Positions 1 to 5,422 of a stretch of 6,308 bases of DNA are shown one piece after another. Position numbers and translations under genes: made by a program. Within the stretch, counting starts at the first letter, position 1; every line of letters starts with the position of its first letter. A model generated the notes under the pieces. That model was not told where the DNA came from and searched no databases. It was given only the letters and a program-made list of their open reading frames with translations. Source of the stretch: Candidatus Altimarinota bacterium (lineage in GTDB: Bacteria; Patescibacteriota; Gracilibacteria; CAIRYL01); the NCBI GenBank assembly GCA_027053135.1, contig JALUEA010000008.1, forward strand, positions 1 through 6,308. Direction: 5' to 3'.

Positions 1-23
1 GTAATTACCAAAATGGGTAACAT
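1..23 (-). other. Possible start of a next minus-strand gene, cut by the window edge
   Basis: An ATG at 23-21 lies three bases beyond the TGA that closes the murD2 frame and is in the same frame as it. It would give the hydrophobic beginning MLPILVIT before the sequence stops. TGAGAG lies directly before the ATG, too close to serve as a normal ribosome binding site. The start resembles the short hydrophobic strand that opens many nucleotide-binding or glycosyltransferase proteins, but eight residues cannot identify a family. The same bases could instead be the continuation of murD2 if TGA is read as an amino acid. Confidence 0.2.
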
Positions 24-26
24 CTC

Positions 27-1319
27 TCAATTAGAATATGTATCAGAAAAAGTACCAAATGCTTTTTCCATTATTGTAAAAAATAACGAATATTTTATTC
101 CTTTAGATTGTATTTTTTCTTTCAAGATTTTACCTGTTTCTCCCGTTAAAAAAATATTTTTTATATTTGTATTCATAACAAAATCAACTAAAGTATCAAG
201 ACAAACACCTCTATCAAAACCTCCTAAAATAATTGTTTCTAACTTTTTTCCAAAGCGTTCTAATGCAATAACAGATTGAATCCCTTCTATTGTTGATTCT
301 GGAATTGTAGAAATAGAATCATTTATATACCAAATATTTTTTGTTTTTATCAATTCTAAACGATGAGCAAGAGATGGAAATGTATTAACAGATGCAATAA
401 ACGCGTCATCTGTTGGAAACAAATTATATATATCTGAAATAATCTTTGCTACACGAATAGAATCCTTATGAACTGATATTGTCTGTACTTTTTCTAAATA
501 CGTTTCTGAAGTATCGAATTGATTAAAATATAATTGTATTTTTCTTTGATTATACCCATCATTATCGTGAAAATTATCATTTTCTATAGAAATATACGAT
601 TCATTATCATTTCCTGGAGAAACACGAAAAATATTTTTCTTAGCATTAAAATACGCCTCTGTATCTTTATAATAATCTAAATGCTCAGGAAACATATTTA
701 ATAATACCGCAATTTTTGGCCCAACAGTAACATGTTCTAGTTGATGTGATGAAAATTCATGAATAATCACACTTTTATCCGTAATGTTTTCCAAAATTTC
801 AAAAACAGGAGTTCCTATATTTCCAACTAAAAACGATTCTCTTTCTGCTTGTGTAAATAAATAATGCAATAAAGCAGAAGTAGTACTTTTTCCTTTCGTT
901 CCCGTAATTCCAATCGTTTGATTTCCAAAAAACTGTAAAAATAAATTTGAAAGCGAAGTAATATTATACTTCTTAATATCTGTATCTGATATATTTTCAC
1001 GAAAACAAGAAACACCTGGAGCTTTTACAATAATATCTGCATCCGAAAAATACTCAGTATACCGTTCACCTGAATACAATTGTATTACGATATTTTTCGC
1101 ATTTTGATCAATCCCTTGCTCTTTCAAATACTGATTTAATTGGTCCTGTTCTAAAAACTTATCAAAAATAAGAATATGTATTGGATCATTATGAGTTATC
1201 TGTTCCCTATATTGAAGACAAAAATGTAAAAAGGCTTTCCCTTCTCGTCCAAAACCTAATATACCAAAACGCGTATACTGAGAAACATATCTCAAAAGAT
1301 TTGTAAGCGACTTGTACAT
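27..1319 (-). CDS. murD2: UDP-N-acetylmuramoyl-L-alanine--L-glutamate ligase (MurD2-type Mur ligase), C-terminus apparently missing
   Basis: This is a cytoplasmic Mur ligase that joins glutamate to UDP-MurNAc-L-Ala using ATP. The 430 residues show a Rossmann-like N-terminus (GILGFGREG, 19-27), the ATP loop GITGTKGKSTT (137-147), GNIGTP (166-171) and HEFSSHQLEH (187-196). Then come NMFPEHLDYY (208-217), the lysine pair of AKKNI (226-230) where MurD carries its carbamylated lysine, AHRLE (318-322), NDSISTIPEST (333-343) and LGGFDRG (365-371). The last two differ from classical MurD (NDSKATN, GGDGK). With murL directly upstream, 21 bases away, this points to the L-glutamate-specific MurD2 type; that assignment is inference from context. 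The frame ends in TGA where family members have a conserved Gly followed by LLSPA and the glutamate-contacting Ser and Phe, so about 30 residues are missing. No Shine-Dalgarno precedes the ATG. Arginine codon choice (CGT and AGA, one CGA in 13) differs from its neighbours. Confidence 0.85.
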   Translation of the reverse strand: MYKSLTNLLRYVSQYTRFGILGFGREGKAFLHFCLQYREQITHNDPIHILIFDKFLEQDQLNQYLKEQGIDQNAKNIVIQLYSGERYTEYFSDADIIVKAPGVSCFRENISDTDIKKYNITSLSNLFLQFFGNQTIGITGTKGKSTTSALLHYLFTQAERESFLVGNIGTPVFEILENITDKSVIIHEFSSHQLEHVTVGPKIAVLLNMFPEHLDYYKDTEAYFNAKKNIFRVSPGNDNESYISIENDNFHDNDGYNQRKIQLYFNQFDTSETYLEKVQTISVHKDSIRVAKIISDIYNLFPTDDAFIASVNTFPSLAHRLELIKTKNIWYINDSISTIPESTIEGIQSVIALERFGKKLETIILGGFDRGVCLDTLVDFVMNTNIKNIFLTGETGKILKEKIQSKGIKYSLFFTIMEKAFGTFSDTYSN

Positions 1320-1339
1320 AACAATACAAAAGAGGATAT

Positions 1340-1345
1340 ATTATA
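1340..1345 (-). promoter_or_regulatory. Possible -10 box for murD2
   Basis: A perfect TATAAT on the minus strand overlaps the murL stop codon and lies 20 bases before the murD2 ATG. It would give an untranslated leader of roughly 14 bases. I see no convincing -35 hexamer, and in sequence this A/T-rich TATAAT can arise by chance, so an internal promoter is only possible. Confidence 0.2.
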
Positions 1346-2822
1346 AATATTCTCTCATATTTTCAAAGAAATCTGAAGAAAGTTTCGATATTGCATGAAG
1401 ATTATGATGTACTGTATCAATCGTAGAGAGTTCAGAATGTCTTTCTAAATACTCTTTCGGTTCTATCTTCTCTAAAGAATTATCAAAATACATTGAAACA
1501 TATTCTTGAAGTAATATCGGTAATACGGTAACATCTTTCTCTTTATCTATACCATATTGATATAAACTTAATTGAAGAGCGAGATTTACTTCTGCATATG
1601 TTCCAACACATTCAAACGGTTTTACCTTTGTCTTATCAACAAGAGCATGAAAATACTCTCGTAAACTTTCATCTGCGAATAAATCTTTTCCGAATATCTG
1701 TATTATCTGTTCTTTTGGTATAAATGGAAAAAGTATAATATAGGCAAATAAACATTTCGGACATGCATTACACCAAACATCTTTCTTTGACCCTACATTA
1801 CAACTTTTAAAAATAGGAAAATTCTCTGGAAAATGAGAAAATATTTTCCCAATTTGAATTTCTGATAACGGTCGCAAAAAACTAAGATATTCTATCTCTT
1901 TATGAATATATTTGTGAATAAATGTCCGAAAATTATTTTCAAATTCAAAACTTTTTGAGAACTGATGATTTATCTTCATTCCCTCAAATACGATATTTTC
2001 TTCATTTGCACTTGATTCATTCGAAAGAAGAATATATTTTTTATCAGTAAGAAGAGCTGTTAAAACTGCTGTAAAACCAAGTAAAGCAGAAAATGGTACA
2101 TGACCATTTAAAAAGCCTTGCTTATTACATTCCAAAATTTTGGGATCAAGTATACGCTTTACTTCTATACTATCTTTTTTATGAATATTTTTTACTCGTT
2201 TAAATAAACGCTTTGTTGCTTTTATTGGATTCACAGCAAAAAGCGTTATTTGTGAAGAAAATGCTTTCTGTAACAACTCATATGTAACAATAGAATCCTT
2301 TCCTCCTCCAACTGGTAACAAAATATTTTCTGATAATGCTACTGTTGAAATAGGAGCAAGAACATCTATGTTTTCTGGAATAATAAATTCAAAAAAATCT
2401 TCTTCTGATACAACAATATTGTTGAGATACATAAACTCCCCTAACCCGTTATAAAAAATATTTCGAAACCATAATTTTTGATAGTCATCTAAAAATCCTG
2501 TTTTAATTTCTATAACCTTTGGACATGCGACCTTCCAATAATTAACCATTTCTGCTACTCCTAAATAAAAAATTGCAGAACTTAAATCATCTGAATTTGC
2601 CTTTTTTTGTGGATTATTTGGGAAAATCAATCGATGCACAAATGATATATCTTTCCTTTCTGATAAAGCATTTTCGGTATTTGCATGCAATGTATATTCA
2701 TATGATACATGAAAAACATTATCTGATTCTATAACATGTATTGCATCAAACGAAAAAGACGAATAATCATTTCGCAAAATAGTAAAAGTTTTCTGCTCTG
2801 TATTTTTCGTATTATTCCTCAT
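1341..2822 (-). CDS. murL: UDP-N-acetyl-alpha-D-muramoyl-L-alanyl-L-glutamate epimerase (MurL)
   Basis: MurL inverts the L-glutamate of UDP-MurNAc-L-Ala-L-Glu to D-glutamate, consuming ATP to AMP and pyrophosphate. It works after MurD2 and replaces the need for free D-glutamate. The 493 residues carry a PP-loop-like nucleotide motif PVGGGKDS (170-177), LNGHVPFSA (238-246), SNESSANEEN (267-276), NHQFSKSFEFE (285-295) and FLRPLSEIQI (315-324). A cysteine cluster follows (C341, C351, C354, C357 around VWCNACPKC), then a C-terminal segment with FECVGTYAEVNLAL (403-416). I recognise this motif order as the MurL family; the length is somewhat above what I recall for the Xanthomonas protein, with a divergent N-terminal ~150 residues. 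It starts 15 bases after the sufC-like stop, and murD2 follows 21 bases after its TAA, so the two pathway enzymes are co-transcribed neighbours. There is no Shine-Dalgarno; a TATAAT sits five bases before the ATG. Confidence 0.88.
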   Translation of the reverse strand: MRNNTKNTEQKTFTILRNDYSSFSFDAIHVIESDNVFHVSYEYTLHANTENALSERKDISFVHRLIFPNNPQKKANSDDLSSAIFYLGVAEMVNYWKVACPKVIEIKTGFLDDYQKLWFRNIFYNGLGEFMYLNNIVVSEEDFFEFIIPENIDVLAPISTVALSENILLPVGGGKDSIVTYELLQKAFSSQITLFAVNPIKATKRLFKRVKNIHKKDSIEVKRILDPKILECNKQGFLNGHVPFSALLGFTAVLTALLTDKKYILLSNESSANEENIVFEGMKINHQFSKSFEFENNFRTFIHKYIHKEIEYLSFLRPLSEIQIGKIFSHFPENFPIFKSCNVGSKKDVWCNACPKCLFAYIILFPFIPKEQIIQIFGKDLFADESLREYFHALVDKTKVKPFECVGTYAEVNLALQLSLYQYGIDKEKDVTVLPILLQEYVSMYFDNSLEKIEPKEYLERHSELSTIDTVHHNLHAISKLSSDFFENMREYL

Positions 2823-2827
2823 GATAG

Positions 2828-2833
2828 ATTATA
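2828..2833 (-). promoter_or_regulatory. Possible -10 box giving a leaderless murL transcript
   Basis: A perfect TATAAT on the minus strand lies in the 15-base gap after the sufC-like gene, with only five bases (CTATC) between it and the murL ATG. Transcription from it would start at or beside the A of the ATG, giving a leaderless message. No good -35 hexamer is visible at 16-18 bases spacing. Confidence 0.3.
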
Positions 2834-2837
2834 GTTA

Positions 2838-3602
2838 TTAATTTTTTACACATGTTTCACAATCCAAAAATGCATTATATCCATTTTCATGTACTTTTAA
2901 TGCAAGCTCCATTCCACCTGAAGCAACTATTCGTCCTCCACAAAAAACATGAACATGTGTTGGTTGTACATACTTTAAAATTGTTTCTGAATGCGATACT
3001 AAAATAACAGCATTTTCTTTATTTTCTGAGAATTTCATAATTCCATCTGATACCATTTTTAATGCATCAACATCTAATCCAGAATCAATTTCATCAAGAA
3101 ATGCCAATTTTGCACCAATAGTTAAAAGAGATGCAATTTCCATCTTCTTTCGTTCTCCTCCACTTGATCCTACATTTAATTCTCGTTCAATAAAATCATG
3201 AGATAAACCAACTGCTGTTAAACTTTCTTTTAATGCTTTCTTAAAACGAAACAAAGTTCGCTTATGTGTACTTGCTTTATCAGAAGCTCTCAAGACTTCT
3301 TTCGCCGAAATCCCCTCTAAACTTGGAGGTGATTGATGAGATAAAAATATTCCCATCTGTGCTCTTTCAAAAGTAGGTTTATCAGAAATATCTTCTCCTA
3401 AAAAATGAATTGTTCCTCCCGTCTGTTTATACTGTGACGAACCAAGTAAGACTTTTCCAAAAGTTGATTTTCCACTTCCATTTACTCCTAATATTAAATG
3501 AAATTCTCCTGGTTGTACTGAAAAATCTATACCTCTCAAAAGAACTGTCTCTTTCCCTGTAGAATCAGTAACCGATGCCATTAAATTTTTTACCTGCAAC
3601 AT
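2838..3602 (-). CDS. sufC: SufC-type Fe-S cluster assembly ATPase (ABC ATPase)
   Basis: SufC is the cytoplasmic ABC ATPase that partners SufB and SufD in iron-sulfur cluster assembly. From the chosen ATG the protein is 254 residues, close to the usual ~250. It has, in order, Walker A GVNGSGKST (39-47), a Q-loop region HQSPPSLEGIS, signature SSGGERKKMEI (147-157), Walker B LAFLDEIDSGLDVDAL with the SufC-specific E-x-DSGLD arrangement (166-181), and the H-loop VSHSETIL. The C-terminal half (THVHVFCGGRIVASGG, then LALKVHENGY) also follows SufC rather than transporter ATPases. An upstream in-frame ATG at 3656 would add 18 residues overlapping nusA by 26 bases; I prefer 3602 because MLQVKNL matches the family start and leaves a 28-base gap. 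The tail ends in an unusual C-x-x-C. No sufB or sufD lies beside it, so its partners must be elsewhere or it serves another complex. Confidence 0.82.
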   Translation of the reverse strand: MLQVKNLMASVTDSTGKETVLLRGIDFSVQPGEFHLILGVNGSGKSTFGKVLLGSSQYKQTGGTIHFLGEDISDKPTFERAQMGIFLSHQSPPSLEGISAKEVLRASDKASTHKRTLFRFKKALKESLTAVGLSHDFIERELNVGSSGGERKKMEIASLLTIGAKLAFLDEIDSGLDVDALKMVSDGIMKFSENKENAVILVSHSETILKYVQPTHVHVFCGGRIVASGGMELALKVHENGYNAFLDCETCVKN

Positions 3603-3630
3603 ATTTTTAAAAAAAGTTTCTCTATACTTC

Positions 3631-4764
3631 TTACTCAGATCCTTGCATTTTTTCAAACTGTTTCATAAAAGCATCATATTCATCAAGATTATACATATCA
3701 ATTTCAAATCCTGTTAAATCTGTCGCAAGTCGAATATTTTGACCTTTCTTCCCAATTGCCATTGCTCTATCCTCTTCTTCTACAAAAACAGCAACTCGTT
3801 TTTTAACAAATTTACCAGTTTCTTCATCTTTAAAATCTTGATCATTCACAATAAACATTTTTCCAATTTTTGCAGGCTGTAATGCTCGTTTTAAAAACTG
3901 AATTGGATCGTTACTCCATTCTATAACATCAACTCGTTCTCCTGCTAACTCTTCCATAACTGGCTGAATTCGTGCTCCTCTTTGTCCTATACATGCTCCT
4001 ACAGGATCGACATTTGGATCATCAGAGTATACCGCTATTTTTGATCGAAATCCAGGATCTCGTGCAATTGACTTAATCTCTACTTCTCCAGTAGCAATTT
4101 CAGGAATTTCAATTTCCATAATATGTTTTACCAATGCTTTATGAGTTCGAGACAAAATAATTTGTGGTCCTTTTGAAGATAAAGCAACTCTATCAACATA
4201 AAGCCATAAACGCTTTCCTGGAAAGTACCGTTCTTTTTTTATTCTATATTTTGCAGGAAGCATTACTGTTGTTCCTTCTGTATCAACAAATACATGATCT
4301 CCTTCTACCCTATTAATACTTCCTATAACAACTGTTCCTTCCTTATCTTTAAATTTTTCAAACAATGATTTTCGACTTGCTTCATGAATTTTTTGTAAGA
4401 TCACTTGCTTTGCACTTTGTGCTGCAATTCGACCATACCCTGTTGGAGTCGAGTCAATATATAATTCATCTCCCACTTCCACTTCTTCATCATATTTTTT
4501 AGCTGATGTTTCATCAATTTCAAAATTTTCATCAATAACATCTCCATCTTCTACTACCTCTTTCAAAACATAAATCTTTGCTAATTCTGGAGAATTTTCA
4601 TCTAATTCCACTTTTACTTCTAAATCTTTTGAACCAAAATCTCTTTTATATGCAGCTGCAAATGCACTCTTTACTGCATCTAAAATTACTTCTTTATCAA
4701 TGTTTTTTTCTGATGCAATTTTATTTATTGCATTAAAAAATTGTTTTGAATCTATCATATACAT
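3631..4764 (-). CDS. nusA: Transcription termination/antitermination protein NusA
   Basis: NusA binds RNA polymerase and nascent RNA and modulates pausing, termination and antitermination. The 377 residues comprise the polymerase-binding N-terminal domain (about 1-130, opening with DSKQFFNAI), an S1 domain (about 142-206, GTVVIGSINRVEGDHVFVD) and KH1 with GACIGQRGARI (256-266). KH2 follows with AIGKKGQNIRLA (336-347). The protein ends soon after KH2 and lacks the acidic repeats of enterobacterial NusA, so it is the short form common in many phyla. The start may be the ATG at 4764 or the one at 4758 two codons later; neither has a Shine-Dalgarno, and the preceding bases are almost all A or T. 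The usual neighbours rimP and infB are absent. It heads the set with sufC, murL and murD2. CGA encodes 10 of its 18 arginines. Confidence 0.96.
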   Translation of the reverse strand: MYMIDSKQFFNAINKIASEKNIDKEVILDAVKSAFAAAYKRDFGSKDLEVKVELDENSPELAKIYVLKEVVEDGDVIDENFEIDETSAKKYDEEVEVGDELYIDSTPTGYGRIAAQSAKQVILQKIHEASRKSLFEKFKDKEGTVVIGSINRVEGDHVFVDTEGTTVMLPAKYRIKKERYFPGKRLWLYVDRVALSSKGPQIILSRTHKALVKHIMEIEIPEIATGEVEIKSIARDPGFRSKIAVYSDDPNVDPVGACIGQRGARIQPVMEELAGERVDVIEWSNDPIQFLKRALQPAKIGKMFIVNDQDFKDEETGKFVKKRVAVFVEEEDRAMAIGKKGQNIRLATDLTGFEIDMYNLDEYDAFMKQFEKMQGSE

Positions 4765-4786
4765 GTATTAAATAATAAAAAAATAA

Positions 4787-4985
4787 GACGACTCTTCTCT
4801 ACTAGAGCATCTTAATTATATCCGATGCTTTCGAATTCTCAGTTCCACAAAAAATGTATCAAATAAAATTGACTTCAGCAATAGAATTTGTAAAACTAAT
4901 ACTGTTGCTACAACAAGGGGAAATAACACGATGGAAACACGAGTCGCATTTGAAAGATAATGCAGTGGACACATCACTTTTTTCT
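4787..4985 (+). ncRNA. Possible structured RNA in the nusA-rpmA interval (family not recognised)
   Basis: This core of the divergent interval is about 34% G+C, while the bases on both sides are almost purely A/T. On the plus strand it can form an outer pairing (CGACTC 4789-4794 with GAGTCG 4941-4946), an eight-pair hairpin (4804-4811 with 4824-4831) and another eight-pair hairpin (4877-4884 with 4902-4909, one G-U). A GCATT/AATGC hairpin (4946-4950 with 4959-4963) shares base 4946 with the outer stem, and AGTG/CACT (4964-4967 with 4975-4978) is followed by a six-T run. No tmRNA, RNase P, SRP or tRNA signature is visible. The length is in the range of 6S RNA, but I cannot draw a convincing 6S fold. 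The same bases hold a small ORF on the other strand, so RNA and protein readings compete, or an antisense RNA faces a small peptide gene. Confidence 0.2.
4816..4974 (-). CDS. Possible small single-helix membrane peptide, 52 residues
   Basis: An uninterrupted frame runs from ATG (4974) to TAA (4816-4818), 51 bases upstream of nusA and on the same strand. The predicted peptide has a short polar start (MCPLHYLSNATR) and a strongly hydrophobic stretch at about 13-33 (VSIVLFPLVVATVLVLQILLL). A second semi-hydrophobic piece and a basic tail (ELRIRKHRI) follow. This would be one membrane helix with a positive C-terminus. I recognise no family. The layout resembles small membrane-acting peptides such as type I toxins, or a leader peptide for nusA, but nothing proves either. 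Codon use is richer in G/C-ending codons (CTG, GTG, AAG, GCG, CGG) than in nearby genes, which could mean transfer, or a chance frame across a structured RNA. A GTG one codon earlier could also start it. An AGCATC/GATGCT hairpin spans its stop. Confidence 0.3.
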   Translation of the reverse strand: MCPLHYLSNATRVSIVLFPLVVATVLVLQILLLKSILFDTFFVELRIRKHRI

Positions 4986-5013
4986 TGTTATTAAAAACTT
5001 TTCATATTATTTA
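4985..5013 (+). promoter_or_regulatory. Possible rpmA promoter
   Basis: TTGTTA (4985-4990) and TATTTA (5008-5013) are separated by 17 bases and lie just before the rpmA ATG at 5024. Transcription would begin within a few bases of the start codon, so the message would have almost no leader, in agreement with the missing Shine-Dalgarno. The region is so A/T-rich that other -10 boxes (for example TATTAT at 5005-5010) fit nearly as well. The nusA start on the opposite strand is preceded by the same ATTATTTAAT string. Confidence 0.3.
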
Positions 5014-5023
5014 ATTTTATACA

Positions 5024-5308
5024 ATGGCACATAAGAAAGCGGGAGGATCTACAAGTAATGGTCGTGATAGTAATAGTAAACGACGAGGAATAAAAAAATT
5101 CGGAGGTGAATCAGTAATTGCAGGAAATATTATTGTTCGACAACAAGGAAATAAATATTTTGCAGGAGCAAATGTAGGAACTGGAAAAGATTTTACATTG
5201 TTTGCACTTACAGATGGAAAAGTTGAATACTACGAAAAGAAACAAACAAAATTTGATGGTCGAGTATTCAAAAATCGGTTTGTACGAGTTGTTCCAGCTG
5301 AAGCATAA
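5024..5308 (+). CDS. rpmA: Large ribosomal subunit protein bL27
   Basis: bL27 sits in the 50S subunit with its N-terminal tail reaching the peptidyl transferase centre. The 94 residues begin [20 protein letters not shown], the classic tail with no Firmicutes-type cleaved extension. They continue through [30 protein letters not shown] and DGKVEYY to a basic end, all standard and of usual length. The start is fixed by the conserved tail, though there is no Shine-Dalgarno. rplU (bL21), normally just upstream, is not present here; the gene stands alone, divergent from nusA. A strong intrinsic terminator follows 25 bases after its TAA, so it is probably a single-gene transcript. CGA encodes five of seven arginines. 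Confidence 0.98.
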   Translation: MAHKKAGGSTSNGRDSNSKRRGIKKFGGESVIAGNIIVRQQGNKYFAGANVGTGKDFTLFALTDGKVEYYEKKQTKFDGRVFKNRFVRVVPAEA

Positions 5309-5333
5309 TAAGTACAAGAACAAATCAAAAACA

Positions 5334-5369
5334 AAAAAGAGAGAAGGGACTATATTCTTCTCTCTTTTT
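5334..5369 (+). terminator. Rho-independent terminator after rpmA
   Basis: A perfect 13-pair stem (AAAAAGAGAGAAG at 5334-5346 with CTTCTCTCTTTTT at 5357-5369) encloses a ten-base loop and ends in a run of five T, then CTATT. It lies 25 bases downstream of the rpmA stop and separates rpmA from the membrane protein gene that follows. Confidence 0.88.
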
Positions 5370-5422
5370 CTATTATCATCTATAGAAAAAATATTTTTAC
5401 ACAATTTTAAAAACTCTCTTTT

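Noticed and set aside
13..279. Plus-strand 88-codon open frame opposite the murD2 end
   Set aside because: It lies antisense to a clear Mur ligase coding frame, has no recognisable domain and reads as a shadow of the A/T-rich complement.
3603..3656. Upstream ATG adding 18 residues to the SufC-like protein
   Set aside because: The extension (MKKCKDLSKK...) overlaps nusA and does not match SufC N-termini, whereas MLQVKNL at 3602 does.
4773..4797. Minus-strand hairpin AAGA-GTCG-TCTT followed by a T-rich run, as a terminator before nusA
   Set aside because: The stem has only four weak pairs in A/T-rich sequence; it would not make a credible terminator on its own.
4787..4985. tmRNA, RNase P RNA or SRP RNA
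   Set aside because: None of their conserved motifs (such as a tRNA-like acceptor end, GAGGAAAGTCC or the SRP GGAAG/AGCA loop) is present on either strand.
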